Part shown: in pieces, positions 32,961 to 40,713 of the stretch | Numbering within the stretch: position 1 is the first letter of the stretch | Layout of the letters: each line of letters starts with the position of its first letter | The notes under the pieces: generated by a model | Seen by the model: only the letters and a program-made list of their open reading frames with translations | Told to the model about the DNA's origin: nothing | Database searches by the model: none | Made by a program: the position numbers and the translations under genes | Assembly (NCBI GenBank): GCA_045532865.1 | Contig: JAZSGT010000028.1 | Location: 1-64,000, forward strand | Reading direction: 5' to 3' | Origin: RGIG4140 sp045532865 | Lineage (GTDB): Bacteria; Pseudomonadota; Alphaproteobacteria; CAAHEQ01; UBA3637 | Length of the DNA: 64,000 nucleotides

Positions 32961-34538
32961 ATGTCTTTGATAAAGTCGATAGCAACAGTGGCCTCTGGAA
33001 CAGCACTTAGTCGTGTTGTTGGTTTTGTGCGTGATGTTTTAATTGCACGCTTTTTGGGCGCAAGTATGATGGCTGATGCGTTTTTTGTGGCATTGAGATT
33101 TCCAAATTTATTTCGCAGTCTTTTTGCAGAAGGGACATTGAATGTTGCATTTGTTCCTTTACTTTCTGGTCAAATACAAACAAAAGGCGAAAAAAAAGCC
33201 TGTGTTTTTGCTAGAAATGTTTTCAGTTTTTTATTTTATGTTTTGTTAATCTTTACAATTTTGATGGAAATTTTTATGCCAGACATGATGTTTATTCTGG
33301 CACCAGGATTTGAAAAAATAGAGGGAAAACTAGCTTTAACAACAGCTTTAAGTCGAATTACGTTTCCCTTTTTGATTTTTGTTTCACTTGTTTCTTTGTT
33401 GGCAGGAATGCTTAATGCAGTTGGAAAATTTTGGGCAGCTGCATTTGTTCCAACCATATTAAACTTAACAATGATTGCCTCATTATTTTTAATTTCACCA
33501 TTTTTATCAACCTCATATGCTCCAGCTTATGCTTTGTCAATTGGGGTATTGTTGGCAGGGATTATTGAGTTTATTTTTTTATTATATCATATCAAAAAAG
33601 CTGGTTTGTTAATTGGACTTGTTTCACCAATAAAAGCCTTATTCCATGTTTCAAAAGAGGTAAAAACTTTGTTAAAAAAAATGGCACCTGGTGTGTTAGG
33701 TTCTGGAGTGTATCAAATTAATTTATTCTTTGATACATTTTTGGTTTCATTTGTTGGTGCTGGTGCTATTTCATGGTTGAATTATGCACATCATTTATTT
33801 CAGTTGCCTGTTGGTATTATTGGTACGGCTGTTGGAACAGCACTTTTACCTGTTTTATCTAAACATATTAAATTAAATGATTTTAAATTGGCTAATGAAC
33901 AATTAAATCGTTCTTTAGAAGTTTCAATTGCAATGTCTGTTTCATCTATGCTTGGATTGATGTTATTGGCAGAGCCCATTGTTCGAATTTTGTTTGAGAG
34001 GGGTGTATTTACATCAAACGATTCTATTCATACAGCACATGCGCTATTGGTTTTTGCAGTTGGACTTCCTGCCTATATGTTAACAAAAACCTTATCGCCT
34101 TTCTTTTTTGCAAAGGGTGATACAAAAACACCAGTAAAAATAGCAATATTGGGTGTTTTTTTAAATATTATACTTGCTTTGATTTTTATGCAATTTTGGG
34201 GTTATTTGGGCATTGCTTTAGCAACTGGAGTGACGGTTTGGATTAATGCTGGGCAATATGTTGTCAGACTAAAAAAACAAGGAGTTGTTTCTTTAGATAA
34301 TCTTGCAAAGTATCGTTTACCAAGAATTTTAGGAGCATCTTTTTTGATGGCGTTAACTTTAATAGGATTAAAGCATTTGTTTAATATATATGTACCAAAT
34401 TGGGAAACTGAAAATGGGATTATATCAGTTCTATTGTTGGGTATTTTGGTGTTTTCAAGCATGTTTGTTTTTGCCACATCGATTATTTTATTAAAAGGAA
34501 TTTTGTTAAAAGATATTAAAAATTTATTACACCGATAG
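32961..34538 (+). CDS. murJ: Lipid II flippase MurJ
   Basis: 525 residues, about 14 membrane helices. The N-terminus is typical of the family: SGTALSRVVGFVRDVLIARFLG, followed by MADAFFVALRFPNLFR and a FAEGTLNVAFVPL segment. MurJ moves lipid II across the inner membrane for peptidoglycan synthesis and is essential. The start fits the family N-terminus although no ribosome binding site is seen. Probably heads an operon with the Bax-like and DUF192 genes, 8 nt apart. Confidence 0.93.
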   Translation: MSLIKSIATVASGTALSRVVGFVRDVLIARFLGASMMADAFFVALRFPNLFRSLFAEGTLNVAFVPLLSGQIQTKGEKKACVFARNVFSFLFYVLLIFTILMEIFMPDMMFILAPGFEKIEGKLALTTALSRITFPFLIFVSLVSLLAGMLNAVGKFWAAAFVPTILNLTMIASLFLISPFLSTSYAPAYALSIGVLLAGIIEFIFLLYHIKKAGLLIGLVSPIKALFHVSKEVKTLLKKMAPGVLGSGVYQINLFFDTFLVSFVGAGAISWLNYAHHLFQLPVGIIGTAVGTALLPVLSKHIKLNDFKLANEQLNRSLEVSIAMSVSSMLGLMLLAEPIVRILFERGVFTSNDSIHTAHALLVFAVGLPAYMLTKTLSPFFFAKGDTKTPVKIAILGVFLNIILALIFMQFWGYLGIALATGVTVWINAGQYVVRLKKQGVVSLDNLAKYRLPRILGASFLMALTLIGLKHLFNIYVPNWETENGIISVLLLGILVFSSMFVFATSIILLKGILLKDIKNLLHR

Positions 34539-34546
34539 AGGAAAAA

Positions 34547-35458
34547 ATGAAAAAAAAATTTGTAGGGATTAGTTGTCTTGCTTTAGTTATAACTCTTGGT
34601 GGGTTGTTTTATCTTTTGCCTGAGGAAGTGGATAAAACACCTTCTAATTTTGTTGAAAAAAGTTTAAATAAAAATCAATCAACAGATATGTTAATTGATT
34701 TGGCAAAACAGGAAATTAAAGGTCAATATTTAACTGATGTTGATCAAAATAAAATAGAAGAAATATATCGTGATGTGACGGCTGATGGTATGCCTCATAT
34801 TTTTGTTGAAAACATTCCTCAAGATTTTCAAATTGAAACAGAAGATGATAAAACCTTGTTTATGAAATTGATGACACCACATTTGTTAAAAACGAATGAA
34901 AAAATTATGAATGAGCGAAAAGTCATTTTGGTTTTAAATGAAAAAATGAAAGTAAACCAACCTTTGACAGAAAAAGAACGTGATTTTTTCAATAAGATGT
35001 CTGAAAAATATGATGTTATGGATTTAAAAGCCGATTCAGCTAAAATTGCTGAATTAGTCAAACGAGTGGATATTATACCTGTATCGCTTGGTATGGCAAT
35101 TTCAATTTGGGTAACAAATTGGGGTCAAAAAAACAAATCCTCTCCTTTTTTAGAGCATGCATGGAACGGAACTATTGCTTATGAACCAATTAAGTTTGAC
35201 AAACTCTCTAATGCTTCAGATAGTTTTGCATTACAATTAAATACCAGATCTCAGTTATTGAGTTTTAGAGATGATCGCCAAAGACATCGTTTCTTTGATA
35301 ACAAGCTTTCGTTTGGTTGGGTTCAGGTTGATAATATGAGAAATTATTTGCATATGATTCCAACTTTTACAGATGAGTTGGCATTAATTTATCCATTGGG
35401 ATATATCAAAGAGTTGGATAATGCTTGTTTTAAAGAGGGATGTTTTTTAACAAAATGA
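34547..35458 (+). CDS. Bax-like (glucosaminidase-fold) protein lacking the catalytic Glu
   Basis: 303 residues with an N-terminal membrane anchor (about 5-24). The order of segments follows the Bax/COG2992 family: FMKLMTPHLLKTNEKIMNER, then RVDIIPVSLGMA, an 'E-S-x-W-G' position, and the late SFALQLNTRSQLLSFRDDR. At the catalytic position family members have ESxWG; here it reads VTNWG, so the glutamate is lost. It may bind peptidoglycan without cutting it. Coupled by ATGA to DUF192 and directly after murJ, which fits an envelope role. Confidence 0.72.
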   Translation: MKKKFVGISCLALVITLGGLFYLLPEEVDKTPSNFVEKSLNKNQSTDMLIDLAKQEIKGQYLTDVDQNKIEEIYRDVTADGMPHIFVENIPQDFQIETEDDKTLFMKLMTPHLLKTNEKIMNERKVILVLNEKMKVNQPLTEKERDFFNKMSEKYDVMDLKADSAKIAELVKRVDIIPVSLGMAISIWVTNWGQKNKSSPFLEHAWNGTIAYEPIKFDKLSNASDSFALQLNTRSQLLSFRDDRQRHRFFDNKLSFGWVQVDNMRNYLHMIPTFTDELALIYPLGYIKELDNACFKEGCFLTK

Positions 35459-35886
35459 AATATATTTTATTGTTAATATGTTTTTTTATTTCTCCTGTTG
35501 TTTGGGCAGATGAGTTGCCTGAGAAACGTGTGCTTATTATTCAAACAGATTTAGGGGAGCATTATTTTGAAACAGATATTGCAGATACACCACAGTTGCA
35601 AGAACGTGGTTTGATGTATAAGAAAAATATACCAATGAATTATGCAATGACTTTTTTGTTTGAAAAGCCAAAAATTATCCGTATGTGGATGAAAAATACA
35701 TATATACCATTGGACATGATTTTTTTTGATGAGAAAGGGATTATTGTTTCTTTAAAAGAAAATGCAGCACCTCATGATTTAATACATATATCTTCTAAAA
35801 GAAATGCATTGGGAGTTGTTGAGTTAAATGCCGGTCTTATCCAGAAAAAAAAGATTCGTATTGGGGATAAAATTATCCTTAACTAA
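35455..35886 (+). CDS. Exported DUF192 protein
   Basis: About 143 residues from ATG 35455, which overlaps the preceding TGA (ATGA); an earlier ATG at 35440 is squeezed against the binding site. A Sec signal (ending VVWA-DE) leads to a DUF192 domain: ERGLMYKKNI, FLFEKPKIIRMWMKNTYIPLDMIF and LELNAG-type end (VELNAGLIQ). DUF192 proteins are small periplasmic beta-barrels of unknown function, widespread in alphaproteobacteria. Confidence 0.85.
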   Translation: MKYILLLICFFISPVVWADELPEKRVLIIQTDLGEHYFETDIADTPQLQERGLMYKKNIPMNYAMTFLFEKPKIIRMWMKNTYIPLDMIFFDEKGIIVSLKENAAPHDLIHISSKRNALGVVELNAGLIQKKKIRIGDKIILN

Positions 35887-35980
35887 AATATAAAACAATT
35901 TGGGATAATTTCATATGCTCTTGCAAGAATATTTTTATACTGATATATTGTTTTGTATATAACTGTAAAAGAGGCAAAAA

Positions 35981-36661
35981 ATGAAAAACAAACATGAGAA
36001 AAAAACAACATTAAAAACGTATTTTTTTACAGGAATTATTGTTACAGCTCCAATTGCAATTACACTTTATTTGGCAATAGAGTTGATTTCTTATATTGAT
36101 AAAACAGTAACAGGTTTGATTCCTGAAGCTTATAATCCAAATAATTTTTTGCCGTATGGTATTCCTGGGATTGGAATAATTTTGCTTTTATTGTTTTTTA
36201 CAGGGGTTGGCATGTTGGCTGCCAACTTTATCGGACAATATTTTATGAGATTGGGTTATAGAATTATTGGAAAAATGCCTGTTATTTCAGGTTTATATAA
36301 TGCAATTCGCAAAATTTTTGAAACATTATTTGGTGCTGATAAAAATAAAGCATTTCGAAAAGCTTTGTTAATAGAATATCCAAGGAAAGATGTTTGGACT
36401 ATTGCTTTTTTGACAGGGCCTGTTCCAAATATGATTAAGAAAAAAATAAAGAATAATAATTTAATTAGTGTTTATGTTCCAACAACACCGAACCCAACTT
36501 CAGGATTCTTTTTATATGTGGCAGAATCAGATGTTATTTATTTGGATATTACAGTTGATGAAGCCTTGAAAATGATTTTATCAACAGGCATTATTGGCCC
36601 AGATGAAAAAGATAAAATCACAAAAAAAGGTTCACGAAAAAAGACATCTTCACAGTTGTAA
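35981..36661 (+). CDS. DUF502 integral membrane protein
   Basis: 226 residues with two membrane segments (about 12-34 and 55-80). Family features: TGIIVTAPIAIT, GIPGIGIILLLL, IGKMPVISGLYNAIRK and VPTTPNPTSGFF. DUF502 proteins are inner-membrane proteins of unknown role in many Gram-negatives. The C-terminus is Lys-rich. AGAGG precedes ATG. Convergent with dusA, the stops only 2 nt apart. Confidence 0.85.
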   Translation: MKNKHEKKTTLKTYFFTGIIVTAPIAITLYLAIELISYIDKTVTGLIPEAYNPNNFLPYGIPGIGIILLLLFFTGVGMLAANFIGQYFMRLGYRIIGKMPVISGLYNAIRKIFETLFGADKNKAFRKALLIEYPRKDVWTIAFLTGPVPNMIKKKIKNNNLISVYVPTTPNPTSGFFLYVAESDVIYLDITVDEALKMILSTGIIGPDEKDKITKKGSRKKTSSQL

Positions 36662-36663
36662 AA

Positions 36664-37632
36664 TTAAATCTGCTGATTGTTTTTTAAGAATTCTTTGAGG
36701 CCTTTTATGTCCCTATTGGCTAAAATTTGTTTGTAAATTTTAGCATTAGGTTGTCCATGGAATAATCCCATTAAATGAGGGCAAATAATACTTAATTGTG
36801 AAGTGTTCTTTTCAAGATAAGGTACCATATTTTGTAATATTTCAATTCTTGAGAGTGGTGAAGTTGTTTCTTGATAAAATAGTGAATCAACATCTTTTAA
36901 AGCGTAGGGATTTCCATAAGCTAGACGACCAATCATTGCTCCATCAACGTATTTTAGATGTTCTTGTGCCTTTTCAATGGTTAGAATATTACCATTTATG
37001 GAAATAATCATATCAGGAAAACTTTTTTTTAGTTGATATACTAATTCATAATTTAAAGGTATTTTTTCAGTTCGGTTTTCTTTGGGAGACCAATTTAATT
37101 TTGCTTTTCGTGCATGAACAATGAGGTGGTGGCATCCGGCATTTTTCATTAAAGATGCAAAGTTGAAAAGCTCTTTAAACCCATCTCCTTGAACATCGGA
37201 TAATGAAATTCTTGTTTTAACGCTTACCGGAATATTCGCTTTTGCAATCATGTTTGAAACACATTCAGCTACGAGTTCAGGTGTTTTCATTAAAATAGCA
37301 CCAAATTTACCTGCTTGAACACGTGAAGATGGACAACCTGCATTGATGTTAACGCCTTGGTATCCGAAATCGGACGCGTATTTTGCGCAATCAGCCATCA
37401 TATCTGGATGGGATCCCCCAATTTGCAAAATAAGGGGATGTTCAACCTCATCATATCCGATCAGTTTTTTTCTGTCTCCAAGTAGAATGGCCGGCATAGC
37501 TGTCATTTCGGTGTAAAAAACAGCATGTTTAGTAATTTGCCTTAAAAAATAGCGAAAGTGCCTGTCGGTCCAATCTAACATAGGGGCAATTGATATTTGA
37601 TGTGTTTTTTTGTTTTTTTCTTGAGTTTTCAT
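36664..37632 (-). CDS. dusA: tRNA-dihydrouridine synthase A
   Basis: About 322 residues from ATG 37632; a longer frame to 37716 would overlap the divergent gene and has no family similarity. TIM-barrel FMN enzyme that reduces U20 in tRNA. Visible: IAPMLDWTDRHFR start, catalytic Cys in NINAGCPSS, and the DusA-type HARKAKLNWSPKENR segment. No Shine-Dalgarno; the -10 box is 9 nt from the ATG. Confidence 0.92.
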   Translation of the reverse strand: MKTQEKNKKTHQISIAPMLDWTDRHFRYFLRQITKHAVFYTEMTAMPAILLGDRKKLIGYDEVEHPLILQIGGSHPDMMADCAKYASDFGYQGVNINAGCPSSRVQAGKFGAILMKTPELVAECVSNMIAKANIPVSVKTRISLSDVQGDGFKELFNFASLMKNAGCHHLIVHARKAKLNWSPKENRTEKIPLNYELVYQLKKSFPDMIISINGNILTIEKAQEHLKYVDGAMIGRLAYGNPYALKDVDSLFYQETTSPLSRIEILQNMVPYLEKNTSQLSIICPHLMGLFHGQPNAKIYKQILANRDIKGLKEFLKNNQQI

Positions 37633-37641
37633 GTTTTTTGG

Positions 37642-37676
37642 TGTATATTGACAAAAATAGTTTAACTTAATATACA
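37642..37676. promoter_or_regulatory. Overlapping divergent promoters for dusA and the DUF3126 gene
   Basis: Plus strand: TTGACA (37648-37653), 17 nt, TATACA (37671-37676). Minus strand: TTAAGT (37665-37670), 17 nt, TATACA (37642-37647). The two promoters interleave face to face, so they probably compete for polymerase. Confidence 0.6.
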
Positions 37677-37714
37677 ATATATTGAAGTAAAAATCAAAGG
37701 AAAAAGGAGTCAAC

Positions 37715-37936
37715 ATGACACTAACTGAAGTTGAAATGAAAAAAGTTCAAACATATTTGCAACAACTTTTTTGGAATCCTGAAATTAAAGTTCAAAGAGG
37801 TTCTGGGGTGGATGCGCCTGCTGAGGTTTTTATTGGCAAAGAATTTGTCGGTGTTATTTATAAAAATGATGATGATGGGGATATTTCATTTGATTGGAAT
37901 ATGTCAATTTTAGCTGAAGATATTGAACAATTCTAG
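37715..37936 (+). CDS. DUF3126 family protein
   Basis: 73 residues. Matches the small alphaproteobacterial DUF3126 family: LTEVEMKKVQTYLQQLF, then AEVFIGKEFVGVIYK, DDGDISFDWNMSIL. Cytoplasmic, function unknown. A strong AAGGAG site and a consensus promoter precede it, and a terminator follows. It is one of the markers that place this genome in the alphaproteobacteria. Confidence 0.85.
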   Translation: MTLTEVEMKKVQTYLQQLFWNPEIKVQRGSGVDAPAEVFIGKEFVGVIYKNDDDGDISFDWNMSILAEDIEQF

Positions 37937-37956
37937 ATTATGATATTTATGCAATA

Positions 37957-37986
37957 AAAAAACGCTCTTTAAAGAGCGTTTTTTTT
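37957..37986. terminator. Bidirectional terminator between DUF3126 and DUF805 genes
   Basis: Perfect palindrome AAAAAACGCTCTTT / AAAGAGCGTTTTTT. Confidence 0.85.
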
Positions 37987-38000
37987 GTTGCTATACTTAA

Positions 38001-38804
38001 TTAATATCCTTGAAAGAATATAACTAAAAGTTGAACGAGCTTCACTCCTGTAAACACTAATGAAAATGAGAACAAGGTGTTAAATACAATAGCAAGTTTA
38101 GATGGTTTTAGAGGCTTTTCACCATATTTGTTTGGACCTTTTGTACCAGAAATAAGTGATAAAAGAAAATATCCAAAAATACTAAAAATATAAATAATGG
38201 TGAATTGTGGAAGGCTTGCAAGTGTGCTTAAGATTCCAAAAACTGTTACAAAAAGGAGGCCTCCCCAAAATCCACTTCTCCCAATATCATGAAATCTTCG
38301 AATGCTCAAAGTAAATAATGCTGCAATGAGAAGTGCTGATGCAATAATAACAGCATAAGATAAGTTGGCAGAAAAAACTGCATATGGTACAAAAACAGGG
38401 AATAAAAGGATGGCTATACTCCAAAAAGTTATAAATTCTGCACGATTTGCTCTTCCTGAAAATGAGAACATATGGATCCAGTTGTCAAAGTAAAGTTCTA
38501 AAATATTTCGTGTTTTTTCTTTTTGAACGGATTCTTGAAAGATTGGAGTTGAAACTGTGGTTAATTTTTCAACTGGTTCGATAACTGTTGGATGTTCAAC
38601 CGTTACAGTAACTGTTTTTACAGGTGTAATTTTAGGTGTAGATTTTTTCTTTGGAGCTGTTTTTTTTGCAACAACCTCTTTTTTTTCAACAGAAGATACT
38701 TTTGTTGTTTTCGTTTGTTTAGGTTGAGATTTTGCTGAAGTTTTTGTTGTTTTTTTAGTTGTAGCACTTGTTTTTGATTTTGTTTTTGTTTGAGTTTTTA
38801 CCAT
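38001..38804 (-). CDS. DUF805 membrane protein with a histone-H1-like N-terminal tail
   Basis: 267 residues from ATG 38804, placed by GGAG 8 nt upstream. The first about 85 residues are almost only Lys, Thr, Ser, Ala, Pro and Val (KTSAKSQPK, KKTAPKKKSTPK), like histone H1 tails. The rest is a DUF805 domain: FDNWIHMFSFSGRANRAEF, membrane helices, RRFHDIGRSGFWG and KGPNKYGEKP. DUF805 proteins are inner-membrane proteins of unknown role. A basic tail on the cytoplasmic side could bind DNA or acidic lipid; that is inference. Confidence 0.8.
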   Translation of the reverse strand: MVKTQTKTKSKTSATTKKTTKTSAKSQPKQTKTTKVSSVEKKEVVAKKTAPKKKSTPKITPVKTVTVTVEHPTVIEPVEKLTTVSTPIFQESVQKEKTRNILELYFDNWIHMFSFSGRANRAEFITFWSIAILLFPVFVPYAVFSANLSYAVIIASALLIAALFTLSIRRFHDIGRSGFWGGLLFVTVFGILSTLASLPQFTIIYIFSIFGYFLLSLISGTKGPNKYGEKPLKPSKLAIVFNTLFSFSLVFTGVKLVQLLVIFFQGY

Positions 38805-38903
38805 TTTTGTCTCCAATTTAAGTTAATCCACTTTCCCCAATATAAATGATTTTTTTTAAAAAAACAAGCCCTAATATAAATAGATTTTATATATAAAATA
38901 AAA

Positions 38904-38933
38904 AAAACAGCTTATTAATCAATAAGCTGTTTT
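38904..38933 (-). terminator. Terminator after leuA
   Basis: Thirteen-bp stem AAAACAGCTTATT / AATAAGCTGTTTT; on the minus strand it is followed by a T run, 8 nt past the leuA stop. Confidence 0.85.
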
Positions 38934-38940
38934 TGGGATG

Positions 38941-40497
38941 TTAATTTGTTCTTTCAAGAAGGTTGAGACCATTAAAAATCGCTTTAATTTTTGATTTTGT
39001 TGTTGATCGATCAATCGCTCTTGAAATAACATTTTTGTTGTTATTAGAAACTTCAAGTGTTGTAATAGCTTCAGCTGCTTCTTTGTCTTTAGCTCCTAGC
39101 ATTTGCTCTTCATATTTTAAAATTGAAATAGCAACACCAACAGACAAAAGTGCATTGATACAAGCATGAACGGGTCCATCACCATGCCCAATGACTTCAA
39201 TAGATTGGTTGTCTTTTGTGTATGAAAGGGCAAAACGACCATCATTAATTCTATCAAAAGACATAAATTTGTAAGGTCCTTTAATTTCGCAAAGATGTTT
39301 ACGATAAAGTGTATCTAAATCAGTTATATTGAGTTCACCTTTCTTTTCGGCCATTTTTTTTGCATGAGGCATCAGCTGGATTGTTTCTTGAATTGTGATG
39401 GGGTATCCAGCTGTTTGGAAAAGAGACATTAAAGCACCTTTTCCTGATTGATTTGTAAAACCTAAATGTTCTCCATCATTTCGGCCAACTAATTGAGGCT
39501 CAAAAGCAATATATTGGCCTTTTTTTAACCCTTTTGTTTTGTTCGCACCATCTTGATGGATGCCGCTTCTGTGTGTTAAAACATCAGAACCAATAATTGG
39601 CGCTTTTTCAGGAATGGAAATGTTTGACATTTGTGAAACAAGGTGCGAAGAATCATAAAATTTATGCATATTTAAATTTGTATTGACATCCATGTTATGT
39701 AAAGCAACAGCGACTTCATACATGTTTGTATTACCAGCGCGTTCACCAAGTCCGTTTAAGGTTGTTTCTAATTGTGTTGCACCTTTAAAAAAACTTTCAA
39801 CAGTTGTAGCAGTTGCCATACCTAAATCGTTGTGACAGTGAACAGAAATAGTGGCTTTATCTCCGATGCGATTATAAACGGCTTTAACCATGTCTGTAAA
39901 AATAGATGGTGTGTAGCGTTCAACAGTATTGGGTAAATTAATTACAGTAGCTCCAGCATTAACAATTTTTTCGATAGCATTTACAACTTCTGGTAAATTT
40001 TCTCGACAGTCTCCAAAATGTTCCACTGAAAATTCGATTTCACAGTGTGGTAAAAGTTTTTTTGCATTTTTTACTGCCTCAATGGCTGTTTGTGTAACTG
40101 TATGAATGTCTTTTTTCAAGACGTGTTTAAGTCCTTGTGGATTCATTGCTATAAATGTATGAATTCTTGGTTTTTTGGCGTATTGTACAGCTTGAGCAGC
40201 TTTTTTGATGTCGGATTCAACAGCTCTGGCAAGAACGCTTACAACAACATCTTTTGGTGCTTTTTGTGCGAGTTTTTTACAAGATTCAAAATCCATTTCG
40301 CTTGATGCTGGAAATCCAATTTCGATTCCTTGAACGCCTAATTCAATTAATTGATTAAAAATGATTTCTTTTTCTTCTTGGTTCCATGGTTTTCTTAAAG
40401 CTTGGTTTCCATCTCTAAGGGTTACATCATAAAAAAATGGTTTTCGTTGATTGTTTTGTTCAGATGTAAAGACGGTGTTTTTTGTTTTGTTTGTCAT
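38941..40497 (-). CDS. leuA: 2-isopropylmalate synthase
   Basis: 518 residues from ATG 40497, which has GGAG 7 nt upstream; a longer frame to 40527 runs into the attenuator. Catalytic TIM barrel: DVTLRDGNQA, IEIGFPASSEMD, HCHNDLGMA and GLGERAGNTNMYE. The C-terminal part (about 390-510) is the LeuA regulatory domain for leucine feedback. The enzyme joins acetyl-CoA and 2-ketoisovalerate, the first step of leucine synthesis. Homocitrate or citramalate synthases look similar, but the leucine-rich leader peptide upstream supports leuA. leuBCD are not in the window. Confidence 0.9.
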   Translation of the reverse strand: MTNKTKNTVFTSEQNNQRKPFFYDVTLRDGNQALRKPWNQEEKEIIFNQLIELGVQGIEIGFPASSEMDFESCKKLAQKAPKDVVVSVLARAVESDIKKAAQAVQYAKKPRIHTFIAMNPQGLKHVLKKDIHTVTQTAIEAVKNAKKLLPHCEIEFSVEHFGDCRENLPEVVNAIEKIVNAGATVINLPNTVERYTPSIFTDMVKAVYNRIGDKATISVHCHNDLGMATATTVESFFKGATQLETTLNGLGERAGNTNMYEVAVALHNMDVNTNLNMHKFYDSSHLVSQMSNISIPEKAPIIGSDVLTHRSGIHQDGANKTKGLKKGQYIAFEPQLVGRNDGEHLGFTNQSGKGALMSLFQTAGYPITIQETIQLMPHAKKMAEKKGELNITDLDTLYRKHLCEIKGPYKFMSFDRINDGRFALSYTKDNQSIEVIGHGDGPVHACINALLSVGVAISILKYEEQMLGAKDKEAAEAITTLEVSNNNKNVISRAIDRSTTKSKIKAIFNGLNLLERTN

Positions 40498-40521
40498 AAA
40501 TACTCCATTATAAATATAAAA

Positions 40522-40583
40522 AAACACCCTCCTAAAAGGGTGTTTATCTGCATTAATTATATAAAAAACTAACCCTTTAGGAG
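40522..40583 (-). promoter_or_regulatory. Leucine attenuator upstream of leuA
   Basis: Terminator: AAACACCCT / AGGGTGTTT (40537-40545 with 40522-40530) around TTTAGG, then T run, 24 nt before leuA. Antiterminator: CUCCUAAAGGG at the end of the leader peptide (40573-40583) can pair with CCCUUUUAGGAG (40529-40540), 11 pairs with one bulge, which would open the terminator. This is the classical ribosome-stalling arrangement. Confidence 0.8.
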
Positions 40584-40640
40584 ATGAATATCATATCCCA
40601 ACAATAAGTTTGATAAAAGGTTTAGTGTTAATTTTTTCAT
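40569..40640 (-). CDS. leuL: leu operon leader peptide
   Basis: A 23-codon frame starting MKKLTLNLLSNLLL and ending LLKG, with nine leucines of 23 residues, including runs of two and three. It lies between a promoter and the terminator hairpin upstream of leuA. When leucyl-tRNA is scarce the ribosome should stall on the Leu codons, freeing the last codons to form the antiterminator. No Shine-Dalgarno; the -10 box is 7 nt from the ATG, so it may be translated as a leaderless message. Confidence 0.8.
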   Translation of the reverse strand: MKKLTLNLLSNLLLGYDIHLLKG

Positions 40641-40647
40641 GAAATGA

Positions 40648-40676
40648 TAAGTAACATAATTTAAAAATAAAGTCAA
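40648..40676 (-). promoter_or_regulatory. Promoter of the leuL-leuA transcript
   Basis: Minus strand TTGACT (40671-40676), 17-nt spacer, weak TACTTA (40648-40653) helped by TG-T just before it. It places the start of transcription at about the leuL ATG. Confidence 0.5.
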
Positions 40677-40681
40677 TAAAA

Positions 40682-40710
40682 AAATAAACCACGTATAAAG
40701 TGGTTTATTT
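40682..40710 (-). terminator. Terminator after parC
   Basis: Stem AAATAAACCAC / GTGGTTTATTT around seven bases, followed by T on the minus strand. Confidence 0.8.
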
Positions 40711-40713
40711 TTG

